DNA of 64,000 nucleotides from Flavobacterium psychrophilum (GTDB lineage Bacteria; Bacteroidota; Bacteroidia; Flavobacteriales; Flavobacteriaceae), in the NCBI GenBank assembly GCA_001708385.1, contig CP012388.1, positions 1,922,001 to 1,986,000 of the forward strand. Reading direction: 5' to 3'. The translations under genes were made by a program, and so were the position numbers. The notes beneath the pieces are model-generated. The model saw nothing but the letters and a program-made list of their open reading frames with translations. It ran no database searches and was not told where the DNA came from. This document shows, piece after piece, positions 35,820-44,079 of the stretch (its first letter is position 1; every line of letters begins with the position of its first letter).

Positions 35820-35843
35820 AATGCTCCCTTATCCAGGAGCATT
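35820..35843 (-). terminator. Minus-strand terminator, probably the displaced original tRNA-Ser terminator
   Basis: AATGCTCC (35820-35827) pairs with GGAGCATT (35836-35843). On the minus strand it is followed by a T-run (A-run 35815-35820 on plus). It begins 11 bases beyond the 13-bp tRNA-Ser 3' end copy at 35855-35867, exactly where a tRNA terminator belongs. It may also serve the convergent MDR gene. Confidence 0.7.
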
Positions 35844-35854
35844 GATTTTCTTTT

Positions 35855-35867
35855 GCAGAGAGGAAGG
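35855..35867 (-). repeat. Distal attachment core (tRNA-Ser 3' end duplicate)
   Basis: GCAGAGAGGAAGG is identical to the 3' end of tRNA-Ser(GGA) read on the minus strand. The match becomes imperfect beyond it: CTCTCGAA here against GATTCGAA in the real tRNA. Confidence 0.75.
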
Positions 35868-35996
35868 CTCTCGAATAACTACACATGCTTATTTTCTTTT
35901 ACTCAATATTAAACAGCAAAATCTTTATATACAAAGGGATTAGCAAGTATTCTATACACAACATTATACATCTATGTATAGCTATATACAATTAAT

Positions 35997-36020
35997 GTTG
36001 ACTATATGTTGACTAATTTT
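35997..36020 (+). repeat. 24-bp direct repeat, integrase-end copy (candidate arm-type sites)
   Basis: Two GTTGACTA octamers 11 bp apart are followed by ATTTT; all 24 bases are identical to 55007-55030. It lies ~130 bases inside the distal core and covers the -33 region of the integrase promoter. Confidence 0.85.
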
Positions 36021-36041
36021 TAGCAACTATTATTATATTTG
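36009..36041 (+). promoter_or_regulatory. Integrase promoter
   Basis: TTG (36009-36011), a 22-base spacer and TATATTTG (36034-36041) match the Bacteroidota TTG-N17/23-TAnnTTTG pattern. The TTG is part of the second GTTGACTA octamer of the 24-bp repeat, so binding of recombinase or excisionase there would block transcription of the integrase gene at 36060. Confidence 0.6.
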
Positions 36042-36059
36042 CCATGAAATATACTCAAC

Positions 36060-37361
36060 ATGGCTACTATAAAGTTCCTGCTTCAAAGCACCACTGCAAC
36101 AGCTCCTATATATGTAAGACTCTCACTCGGCAGGGGAGCTACACCAAAACGAAAGACAGGCTACATAATAGACTCCAAAGCTTGGAGCAGTACCACTGGC
36201 TTCCCAAAAGAAAGATCAGTTACTCAAAAAAACTTAAAAAGCGATCTGGGCACATTATCAGCCCACATTATAGCCCAATACAATAATGACAATGCTAAAG
36301 GTCTCAAGATAGATGGGATTTGGCTTGCAAATGTAATCGAGAGTTTTCATGACAGAACAGAGCCTGAACAAAAGGACTTTCTCACCGTATATGGCGATGC
36401 ATACATTGCAGCAATGAAGTCATCCTCTGGCTCCGTAAAAGCAGATACTATAGGTAAATATCAGACTATAGTAGATAAGCTTAAGGGCTTTGAAGACTAT
36501 AACGAGAAACGATACCTTCTGAAGGATGTTGGAATCAATTTCAGGAATGAATTCATTAGATACCTTATCGATGTTGAAAATATAAGCAGCAATACTGCTG
36601 GAAGATATATAAGTTTTGTCAAGACTATAATACTTGATGCTCGAAGGAACGGATATGAGATAAGCCATCAAATTGCAGATTTTCGTGGATACACAGTTGC
36701 AGCCCCTATCGTAACACTCTCATTTGACGAAATAGGCACCATCAAGGAAGCAAAGCTATCAAACCCTAAGCATGAAATAGCACGAGATTGGCTTATAATC
36801 GGATGCTACACTGGACAAAGAGTTGGTGATCTTTTGAGAATGAACAAAAGAATGATCACTAAAATTGGTCGTTTCAATCTAATAACCTTAAAACAACAAA
36901 AAACAGGTAGCACAGTACAAATTCCAATTCACATGGAGGTTCAGCAGATACTTGATAAACGTAACGGAGAATTCCCTCCAGTCTTTGCAAATACTCCGGA
37001 CAGCAATAGTGCTATGTTTAATTTATACATTAAAGATGTTTGCAAAGAGGCGAAGATTGACTCCCCTACAATTGGCAACCTCAAAGATCCTGACTCCGGA
37101 GTGTATGGCACAGGTACATACGCCAAGCATTTATTAGTATCCTCTCATATTTGCCGTCGTAGTTTTGCAACAAACTTTTACAGTCAACAACAATACCCAA
37201 CACCATTGTTAATGAGCGTAACTGGGCATACTACCGAAAAGATGTTCTTAGTGTACATCGGTAAAAAGCCTGTGGATTATGCGTTACAACTTGCAGCTAT
37301 ATGGGAAAATTTGTCACAGTCGACCCCAGCAAAAAAAACCAAGAAAAATCAACCTTCGTAA
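36060..37361 (+). CDS. Tyrosine recombinase (integrase) of the element
   Basis: The protein has 433 residues. The layout is that of Bacteroidota element integrases: an N-terminal arm-binding-like domain (MATIKFLLQSTT ... APIYVRLSLGRGATPKRKTGY), a SAM-like core-binding domain (~residues 105-210), and a catalytic domain. Catalytic residues are visible: Arg 254 (CYTGQRVGDLL), Lys in LKQQKTG, His 363 and Arg 366 (SHICRRSFAT), His 390 (TGHTTEKMF) and the nucleophile Tyr 399 (LVYIGKK). It lies next to the distal attachment site and reads inward. Downstream, 26 bases away, is an unknown gene ending in a terminator, so these two form one unit. The C-terminus is Lys-rich. Confidence 0.95.
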   Translation: MATIKFLLQSTTATAPIYVRLSLGRGATPKRKTGYIIDSKAWSSTTGFPKERSVTQKNLKSDLGTLSAHIIAQYNNDNAKGLKIDGIWLANVIESFHDRTEPEQKDFLTVYGDAYIAAMKSSSGSVKADTIGKYQTIVDKLKGFEDYNEKRYLLKDVGINFRNEFIRYLIDVENISSNTAGRYISFVKTIILDARRNGYEISHQIADFRGYTVAAPIVTLSFDEIGTIKEAKLSNPKHEIARDWLIIGCYTGQRVGDLLRMNKRMITKIGRFNLITLKQQKTGSTVQIPIHMEVQQILDKRNGEFPPVFANTPDSNSAMFNLYIKDVCKEAKIDSPTIGNLKDPDSGVYGTGTYAKHLLVSSHICRRSFATNFYSQQQYPTPLLMSVTGHTTEKMFLVYIGKKPVDYALQLAAIWENLSQSTPAKKTKKNQPS

Positions 37362-37387
37362 ACAACTTAACACCTTAGAACAATTTT

Positions 37388-38188
37388 ATGATCCCTGAAC
37401 AATTTGTTAAAACAGCTATACTTTATCAAAGATACAAAGAGTTTATGCTGACATTCCCTGACGAATATTACGAACAACTTTCCGACATGGACTTAGAAGA
37501 CACTATAGAAGATCCATTGACTGGCGAGAGATGGGATATGCTACTTTCTAATACTTTCGCACAAGAATACACTGATCTCATCAAAGAAAAGGAATACTTT
37601 ACGGGATGCCCCGTTCATATATATCAAGAGGACTTCCATCGTAGAAAAAGAAACTATTTGGTTAGTAATCCTGACACATTAGATATTGACTTTTTTCTAT
37701 CGGAGTACGAAAATCTTGCACTGCCAGTATTTGACCTCACACTTCCAAACGTAGTGAAGTCCATTCAGCATTCAATAATAAGGACAAGAGAATTTCTTGA
37801 TACAGAAGTAGCCAAGACAAGTTACACTGTTTTAGCATCTATCAATGACTCCGGCAAACCTCAATACACTTATAAAAAAAAGGATATAGTAGAGATCTCC
37901 CCTACCTTATACAGTCCAGACTATAGTGACAATAGTAAAATTGAGCGTGTTGCTTATTTGGAGATTTTAGGGGTTATCGAATTCATCAAGAAGAAGACCG
38001 ATAACATTTCAGAAACAGCATTATCCTCTGTCCTGTCGGGATTTACAGGAGTCGACGGAACAACTTTAAAGAGTTACTTAACTGGAATAGACCATCCCGA
38101 AAGTAAAAACAATCCTTTGAGAGATCCAAAGAAAGTAAAGGCAATTAAAGACAAACTACAAAAATTAGGAGTAAAGCTAACCAACTAA
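37388..38188 (+). CDS. Unknown protein co-transcribed with the integrase
   Basis: The protein has 266 residues, with no signal peptide or membrane segment. The first ~110 residues are acidic and aromatic-rich (FPDEYYEQLSDMDLEDTIEDP). The C-terminal ~80 residues (LEILGVIEFIKKKTDNISETALSSVLSGFTGVDGTTLKSYLTGI, then KKVKAIKDKLQKLGVKL) look like a small helical domain, of the sort found near integrases in Bacteroidota elements. I recognise no family with confidence. A terminator begins inside its stop region, so the integrase transcript ends here. Confidence 0.8.
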   Translation: MIPEQFVKTAILYQRYKEFMLTFPDEYYEQLSDMDLEDTIEDPLTGERWDMLLSNTFAQEYTDLIKEKEYFTGCPVHIYQEDFHRRKRNYLVSNPDTLDIDFFLSEYENLALPVFDLTLPNVVKSIQHSIIRTREFLDTEVAKTSYTVLASINDSGKPQYTYKKKDIVEISPTLYSPDYSDNSKIERVAYLEILGVIEFIKKKTDNISETALSSVLSGFTGVDGTTLKSYLTGIDHPESKNNPLRDPKKVKAIKDKLQKLGVKLTN

Positions 38189-38200
38189 GGTTAGCTTTTT
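38173..38200 (+). terminator. Intrinsic terminator overlapping a stop codon
   Basis: AAAGCTAACC (38173-38182) pairs with GGTTAGCTTT (38189-38198), followed by T. The TAA of the upstream gene (38186-38188) lies in the loop. Confidence 0.85.
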
Positions 38201-38210
38201 CATTTCGTGG

Positions 38211-38230
38211 GATTCCCCCTGTATTCCCCC
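38211..38230 (+). promoter_or_regulatory. Paired ATTCCCCC direct repeats upstream of the HTH gene
   Basis: GATTCCCCC (38211-38219) and TATTCCCCC (38222-38230) are 11 bp apart, one helical turn, in the short gap before the excisionase-like gene. This GC-rich pair in AT-rich surroundings is a candidate operator. Confidence 0.35.
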
Positions 38231-38270
38231 ATAGAATTTTGCATCAGTAATAACTTAAACATGCAAACCT

Positions 38271-38558
38271 ATGGGAACAGTGCAAATGGTTCAGGTAACC
38301 CCTGAAGAATTAAAGACAATGATTGTCGATGGAGTAAAAGAAGTTTTAAATAGTATTGTTGCTTACATAAAGCCAGCGTACGAGCAAGAACTTTGGACAA
38401 AAAAAGAGGCAGCCAATAGGCTTAAGATTAGTCTCAGTACATTAAACAACTGGTTGAAACAAGGTAAAATCGAATCTTTTGGAATCGGCAATAGGGTCTA
38501 CATTAAGGCAGAAGACTTGGAGGCAGCTCTATTAGTAAGAAAGCATGTCGAATGGTAG
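38271..38558 (+). CDS. Small helix-turn-helix protein, excisionase-like
   Basis: The protein has 95 residues. The C-terminal half is a MerR-like HTH_17 domain (LWTKKEAANRLKISLSTLNNWLKQGKIESFGIGNRVYIKAEDLEAAL, residues ~42-88), the standard excisionase/DNA-binding family found beside integrases. The N-terminal half is a helical extension. Its stop overlaps the start of the next gene by 7 bases. It probably acts as a recombination directionality factor or as the regulator of the replication gene; the choice is inferred from context. Confidence 0.88.
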   Translation: MGTVQMVQVTPEELKTMIVDGVKEVLNSIVAYIKPAYEQELWTKKEAANRLKISLSTLNNWLKQGKIESFGIGNRVYIKAEDLEAALLVRKHVEW

Positions 38559-39466
38559 ATAACATTAAATTCTTCATTAAGGACTTTAAGAATTTCGAAG
38601 AAAATCTTTGCAAAAATGCAATTATTGATTTAAACACCCTCTACAGCCCTATAACCTCCGAGGTGGCAGATTATCCAAAGACTGGAAAATTCTATAACAT
38701 GAACGTCCGGATAACCGAGCAGCAGGCTTTCTTTCAAGGGAGCCTGCACAAGCTCATCAACATGTTCCTTGACGACGAGGAACATAACTATAATGACTTT
38801 GATATACGTGACATCCGGTTTGCTACAGATGAGATCACCAATACTTTTGGAATCTCCCCTGAAATGACTTCTATAACAAACTTGGAATTTGGCTTGAATA
38901 TCCCACTTGATGAAGACCCTCAAATAATTATAGACCATCGGCTATTGATGAGTAATTTCAAAAACCATAGTAAGGACTTAAAGTTTAGAGGGGAGGGCGA
39001 TTATAAGGAGTTTATTAAAACCGATTATAGTATCAAGATCTATAACAAATCCAAACAGTACGGACAGGATAAGCATATACTCAGAGTTGAAGTAAAATTC
39101 ACAATGAAGAGAAAACTTGAATCCTTAGGTGTCCAGACCCTCGAAGACCTCAAGAGTACTTCAGTACTTCAAAATCTTTTCGAATTCCTCATGAAGCAAT
39201 TTGATAAACTTGTGATAGTGGATAGCTTCTACAACAGGCAAAATATATTAAAGAGAGACGTAGCACGCCTTACCCAGTTCACTAACCCTAACTATTGGAT
39301 AGATGCTGCCGAAACTAAGCATCCCCTTACAAGGGATAAACTAATTAGAAAGTTCGCCAGTCTTATCAGAAAGTACCGACTGGATTCAACAAAGAAAATG
39401 CTGATTGGGAAACTTGAGGCTAAGTACTATACTTTGCAAGGACTCACAGATGCTATTCCCGTATAG
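38552..39466 (+). CDS. Phage/plasmid replication-initiator-like protein
   Basis: The protein has 304 residues. The middle and C-terminal parts (TNLEFGLNIPL, YSIKIYNKSKQYG, ILRVEVKFTMKRKLESLGVQTLEDL) follow the pattern of filamentous-phage G2P-like or plasmid Rep proteins, where KIYNKxxQ and LRxExKxxKxxxLxxLG motifs are common. The His-hydrophobe-His metal motif of HUH enzymes is not obvious, so activity cannot be asserted. It overlaps the HTH gene and is likely co-expressed. In elements of this kind such a protein starts replication or mobilisation of the excised circle. Confidence 0.6.
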   Translation: MVDNIKFFIKDFKNFEENLCKNAIIDLNTLYSPITSEVADYPKTGKFYNMNVRITEQQAFFQGSLHKLINMFLDDEEHNYNDFDIRDIRFATDEITNTFGISPEMTSITNLEFGLNIPLDEDPQIIIDHRLLMSNFKNHSKDLKFRGEGDYKEFIKTDYSIKIYNKSKQYGQDKHILRVEVKFTMKRKLESLGVQTLEDLKSTSVLQNLFEFLMKQFDKLVIVDSFYNRQNILKRDVARLTQFTNPNYWIDAAETKHPLTRDKLIRKFASLIRKYRLDSTKKMLIGKLEAKYYTLQGLTDAIPV

Positions 39467-39501
39467 TCAAACCTAAAATGCAAACTATAATACTGCTTGC
39501 A

Positions 39502-39544
39502 AAAATAAAGTTCATGCTGTATCAGCATGAACTTTATTTTTTTT
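39502..39544. terminator. Long bidirectional terminator between convergent genes
   Basis: A perfect 17-bp stem, AAAATAAAGTTCATGCT (39502-39518) with AGCATGAACTTTATTTT (39524-39540), has a GTATC loop and is followed by further T. It separates the Rep-like gene from hsdR. Confidence 0.9.
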
Positions 39545-39549
39545 AAAAA

Positions 39550-42500
39550 TTACATTCTACTATATAAATTCACAGATCCTCCGGGGTAATTTGTGTAAAT
39601 ATGCTGGTACACATTCGCTGTCCTCTCTCCTACCTCCTGGTCAGAATAAGTCTCTTGAGGAAGCCACTGTAGGCTATCATAGATAATAGTCTTTACCTGA
39701 GCCCTAATTTGCCTGCTCTCCCTCCAACGGTCAACTTTTAGCTTCTCCGCCTTTAGTCGTGCTAACACCTCAACAGCTACTTTCTTCACCTCTTTTAGCT
39801 CCGGAGTGCTTAAGGTTTTATCATTGCGTAAAAGATCGAATATAGCCAGTGATTCCTGATCAAGTTGCTCACGGTAAGCCCTTGCATCTTCAAAAGTAAG
39901 ATCACGAATGAAATTGCTAAGATTATCAAATGCCTTTACGGTATCTTCAAGGCTTTTACCTTTGTTATATTCATTAATGATTTCCTGATAACGATCATAG
40001 AATGTAACCCTAGTCGGATTTTCCTTCAGCATTTGCTCGAGTTGATTTTCAACAGCCTGTTGCAAATCATATAGCATGGTATTCTTTTTCTTTACCTTGT
40101 TGAAAGCAGCTTTTAACTTTTCAAAATCTAAAGTTGAAAGATCCACATATATATCTTCAGGCTCGGATACTTGAGTAACAGTGATGCTATCGTTTACAAT
40201 TCGTTGCAGCTCCATGATTATTGATGTCACATCTGCTGATTTCGTTTTCTGATTTAGCTGCTGATATATTGCTTCAATAGCATTAAACTGTCTAATATAT
40301 TTTTTTACCTGTTCCTCAGGATACAATGCATGGTATTTCCTAAATACATCCCTGGCATAAACCTCAAATTGAATTCTTGTAGTTTCATTTAGGCAAATAC
40401 AATCTGAAGCTTTCTTCACACTTGCAATCTTACCCATAGGAGTAGCATTAACTTTGCTCAGATCTGCTAGGTCGAAACCAAGTTGCATGAGGTAATCCTT
40501 AGTTATTTTAATAGTCTTAGCGAGTTCCTCAGCTAAACCTTCTAGTAATTCGAATGGCCGTTCGATTCCCTTGTCTTTCTCTCCCTTTTTACCATTCCCA
40601 TTTCCTCCCTCTCCATATATTGAATAAGCCTTCTCAAGTTGGGTATAAACGTTGCCATAATCAACTATTAGTCCATTCTCTTTCTCATCATCGTAGACTC
40701 TGTTAGCTCTTGCTATAGTCTGCATCAGCGTATGTCCTTTAATGGGTTTATCAAGGTACACCGTGGAGATGCAAGGAGCATCAAACCCTGTGATCCACAT
40801 CGCACAAACGATAGCAAAGCGGAAAGGATTTTCCTCATCCTTAAATTCTTTCTCAAGATCCCTTTCCACCATCTTTTTTCGATGAGGAGCGATTTCCAAT
40901 TTCATCTTTCTAAACTTCTCAACTTCATTTTGCTCCGGGCTGACAATTACACAAACCTCGGTCTCCTGTACCTTTATCAGCTTACGTTTTAAGTCCTGCT
41001 GCTCTTCAATGTCAGCAGCCTTCGATATCCTTAGCTTAAGCTCTTCGATGTACGAATCCCAATGCCTCATAATCATATCGTACATTGTGACAGCAGTAGG
41101 TTTATCAAGAGCTACAAGCATAGCTTTACCCTGATAACCTCTTTCGTTAAAATGCCAAACAATATCTTTAGCAATCGACTCTAACCGTGACTTAGCAGTA
41201 AGAATTGGATAATTTTTCTGAAACAAGTATGATAACTTACTTCTTTGATCTTCATCGATATTTTCATCTTCTAGCACCTCAGCCATCTGATCGTCAATAG
41301 CCGGATTTTCTAGACCTAATTTTTCACCTTTATTGAGGTACCGGAGGGGAAGTGTTGCTCCATCTTCGATAGCACGTTTAAAATCATAAACGGATACATA
41401 CTCTCCAAAGATGTTCTTGGTAAGCTCCTCCTCTTCCTTTATAATTGGTGTTCCGGTAAAGCCTAGGTATGAAGCATTAGGTATACCCTGGAAACGCATA
41501 TTTCTGGCGAATGTCCCTGACTGTGTCCTATGTGCTTCATCGGATATCACAATAATATTCTGTCGGTCTGTGATTAAAGGATATTCACTTTCCTTTTTAG
41601 GATCGATAGAGAACTTATGAATAAGGGTAAAAACATAACGGTGATTGACCTTCAGCAACTCCCTTAAATGGTCTCTACTCTTTGCCACAACTTCTTTACC
41701 TGAAACTGCTCCTACTCCGGTGTATGTATCGTATAGCTGTCGCTCAAGTTCACTCCTGTCCACTACAATTAAAAAGGTATATGCCCCACCAAACTTCCTA
41801 TGAATCTTTTGGCTAATAAAAACCATTGAATAGGACTTACCACTGCCTTGAGTATGCCAAAACACCCCTAGCTTCCCTTTAAGCTGCTCTATGCTGTTTG
41901 CTTTGTCAATAACTTTGTTAACCCCAATAAATTGGTGATTCTTCGCCATGATCTTTACAACATCGCCTCCACTGTCATCAAACAGCAAGAAGTTTTCAAA
42001 GATATCCATGACATTGTTGATTGCACATGTACCTCGTAGCATCGCGTCTAAGCTAACGATTCCTTCCTCTTCCTCCGTTATACGTTTCCAATCTAAAAAG
42101 TACTTGTAAGGGCTTGTAATCGTCCCTACCTTGGCATCTGTTCCATTACTTAGCACAATGAATGCATTGCAGTGGAAAGCATGTGGTATTGTATCCTTAT
42201 AATCGGTAATATTATCTGAGTATGCATTTCGTAAATCAGTATGATGAGCCTTAAGTTCAAAGAAAATCAATGGAATGCCATTTACAAATCCTATTACATC
42301 CGGCCTGCGACTGTATAGCTCTCCTACAACTTCAAGCTGACGAACTGCTAAAAAATGGTTTTCAGCATATTGATCAAAATTAAAAACCTTTAATCGCTTC
42401 TTTTCTAAAGAACCATCAACATTCGTAAAACTTACAGGAACACCTTCCTTTAGCAACTCATACTTTTCTTTATTGACAGTTTCTCTCGATTTATCAGCAC

Positions 42501-42744
42501 TTCTTTGCTCAAGTTGTTCAATTGCTTGTTGATATGCCGTATACGGTAACCCTGGATTAAACTTTGTTAATGCAGCTAACAGATATCGCCTTAGAATAAC
42601 TTCAGATTTGTTCTCACGACCTAACAGACCATCCTCCCCAAAAGTTTCTTTTCTCCAGGCTGTCTTGATCTCCCATCCCAAGTCTTCAAGAACCTCAACG
42701 GTAGCACTTTCTATAAGTCCGTCTTCAGAGTATTCGTAGCTCAT
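39550..42744 (-). CDS. hsdR: Type I restriction enzyme R subunit
   Basis: The protein has 1064 residues, full length for HsdR. The N-terminal nuclease domain has the PD-(D/E)xK motif (RRPDVIGFVNGIPLIFFELKA: PD at 148-149, E163-x-K165). The SF2 translocase domain has Walker A (HTQGSGKS, residues 297-304), DEAH (residues 402-405, VISDEAHRTQSG), motif III YLGFTGTP and motif VI QTIARANR. The C-terminal helical region binds the methylase core. It cuts DNA unmodified at the target after ATP-driven translocation. It is the last gene of the five-gene operon, 6 bases after mcrC. Confidence 0.96.
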   Translation of the reverse strand: MSYEYSEDGLIESATVEVLEDLGWEIKTAWRKETFGEDGLLGRENKSEVILRRYLLAALTKFNPGLPYTAYQQAIEQLEQRSADKSRETVNKEKYELLKEGVPVSFTNVDGSLEKKRLKVFNFDQYAENHFLAVRQLEVVGELYSRRPDVIGFVNGIPLIFFELKAHHTDLRNAYSDNITDYKDTIPHAFHCNAFIVLSNGTDAKVGTITSPYKYFLDWKRITEEEEGIVSLDAMLRGTCAINNVMDIFENFLLFDDSGGDVVKIMAKNHQFIGVNKVIDKANSIEQLKGKLGVFWHTQGSGKSYSMVFISQKIHRKFGGAYTFLIVVDRSELERQLYDTYTGVGAVSGKEVVAKSRDHLRELLKVNHRYVFTLIHKFSIDPKKESEYPLITDRQNIIVISDEAHRTQSGTFARNMRFQGIPNASYLGFTGTPIIKEEEELTKNIFGEYVSVYDFKRAIEDGATLPLRYLNKGEKLGLENPAIDDQMAEVLEDENIDEDQRSKLSYLFQKNYPILTAKSRLESIAKDIVWHFNERGYQGKAMLVALDKPTAVTMYDMIMRHWDSYIEELKLRISKAADIEEQQDLKRKLIKVQETEVCVIVSPEQNEVEKFRKMKLEIAPHRKKMVERDLEKEFKDEENPFRFAIVCAMWITGFDAPCISTVYLDKPIKGHTLMQTIARANRVYDDEKENGLIVDYGNVYTQLEKAYSIYGEGGNGNGKKGEKDKGIERPFELLEGLAEELAKTIKITKDYLMQLGFDLADLSKVNATPMGKIASVKKASDCICLNETTRIQFEVYARDVFRKYHALYPEEQVKKYIRQFNAIEAIYQQLNQKTKSADVTSIIMELQRIVNDSITVTQVSEPEDIYVDLSTLDFEKLKAAFNKVKKKNTMLYDLQQAVENQLEQMLKENPTRVTFYDRYQEIINEYNKGKSLEDTVKAFDNLSNFIRDLTFEDARAYREQLDQESLAIFDLLRNDKTLSTPELKEVKKVAVEVLARLKAEKLKVDRWRESRQIRAQVKTIIYDSLQWLPQETYSDQEVGERTANVYQHIYTNYPGGSVNLYSRM

Positions 42745-42750
42745 ACTTAT

Positions 42751-44079
42751 CTAATTTTTAATCCAAGTCTCTATATCAATATTTATCCTTTCCTGCCATT
42801 CTCTAATATTTTTCTCAACAGGTATTTTAATGACTGCACACTCCTCTGTCTTTTCTTCAATACCTCTAAGATCATGAGTTCTCTCAATGTATTTACCTTT
42901 TTTTACTCCCGGTTTCCCTGGATAAACTAAGGCAGTTTTTGGAGCATTATAGTAATGCAGGTAGGCAAACATCTGCCGGAGGTCTTCATTTGAGGGGTAC
43001 CCATCCTCAATATTTTTCCATTTAGTATCTAACACATAATTCTTTTTCTCATACTGAATATGAACGTCTGCCTTGAAATAGGAATGGCAGACACCATCTG
43101 TACTCCAAAAATCAGTCTTCTTCTGATCCTCGACTTTAAAGCTTGGATTAGATTTAATGCTGTAATATACAAATTGTTCCCAAAGTGCGTTCATATTAAA
43201 CATAATAGTAACCACGTCATCCTTGCCACGGGACACATCCGGATGAAAATTTAGCAATATCATTTTAGCAATTAGAAGAGCTGTCTGATATGATTGCGAC
43301 TTCCTGTTAAAAACAATCTTGTCAAATGTGCTACTGTATACATTGATATCTTTTAGCTCCGGAAAACTGAGTAAAAGCCTATTGACCCTACTACTAAGGA
43401 GCTTAATGTTGTTGTTATGTTGAAGTACCTTTAGAGCCTTATAAAGTATCACATGGAGCTGGTGCTGAGTATCATATTCAGTTGTATGAACATAGAAACG
43501 TTCCTTATGAACCAAGTTTTGCTGTATTTGTTTGGAGAAAATAAGATTACCACTCAATGCTTTTCTATTTTCTTCAATCTCCCTATAACGCTTTATCAAT
43601 CCCGCATGCAGCAGAGCTTCTACCTCAGCAACAAACAGCTCGTAATAAACATCCAGGAAGCTATTGGGGGCTAATTTAAGAGCACTAAAACTCGTAGCCT
43701 GAACATCAAACGCTCGCACGGTCTGCAACATCTTTACGAGCACAGAACGCCAGTTTGACTGCTCCTCCTTAACACTACCTCCCCACCCTTTGTCTGCCTT
43801 TGGGAGTACTTCAATAATAAGATCGTCCAATTGTAGCACACCAACAAAATGGCAAAACTTCACACCATTTCGTATCAGGCTATAAAAAGAGAATACCCTA
43901 TCCTTAGTAAACTTAGATTTAACTGTTAGATTTAGAAATTGATTAGACCTATGAGTTCCGTCTCCAAAGAATTTCTCTAAGGCTTCGAGATGTCTCTTTT
44001 CAAATTCTATTCCATCATAGTGTTCACCTAAAACTAGGGTACCATGTTCATATATGGTTATTTGGCTTTTAGGCTTCAT
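42751..44079 (-). CDS. mcrC: McrC-family nuclease subunit
   Basis: The protein has 442 residues, standard for McrC. The N-terminal domain contacts the McrB motor (residues ~1-150). The C-terminal half has a PD-(D/E)xK nuclease core: KADVHIQYEKKNYVLDTKWK, with D338, D351 and K353 as the expected metal/catalytic residues. Together with the McrB GTPase it should cut DNA bearing modified cytosine or another modified base. It overlaps mcrB by 11 bases and is followed by hsdR after 6 bases, so its expression is locked to the type I genes. Confidence 0.93.
   Translation of the reverse strand: MKPKSQITIYEHGTLVLGEHYDGIEFEKRHLEALEKFFGDGTHRSNQFLNLTVKSKFTKDRVFSFYSLIRNGVKFCHFVGVLQLDDLIIEVLPKADKGWGGSVKEEQSNWRSVLVKMLQTVRAFDVQATSFSALKLAPNSFLDVYYELFVAEVEALLHAGLIKRYREIEENRKALSGNLIFSKQIQQNLVHKERFYVHTTEYDTQHQLHVILYKALKVLQHNNNIKLLSSRVNRLLLSFPELKDINVYSSTFDKIVFNRKSQSYQTALLIAKMILLNFHPDVSRGKDDVVTIMFNMNALWEQFVYYSIKSNPSFKVEDQKKTDFWSTDGVCHSYFKADVHIQYEKKNYVLDTKWKNIEDGYPSNEDLRQMFAYLHYYNAPKTALVYPGKPGVKKGKYIERTHDLRGIEEKTEECAVIKIPVEKNIREWQERINIDIETWIKN

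Noticed and set aside
36044..36286. ATG-initiated frame just before and inside the integrase gene
   Set aside because: It overlaps the integrase start in another frame and has no family features; the integrase frame has full domain support.
38271..38558. Small HTH protein, considered as an antitoxin
   Set aside because: There is no toxin partner; the overlap with a Rep-like gene and closeness to an integrase fit an excisionase better.
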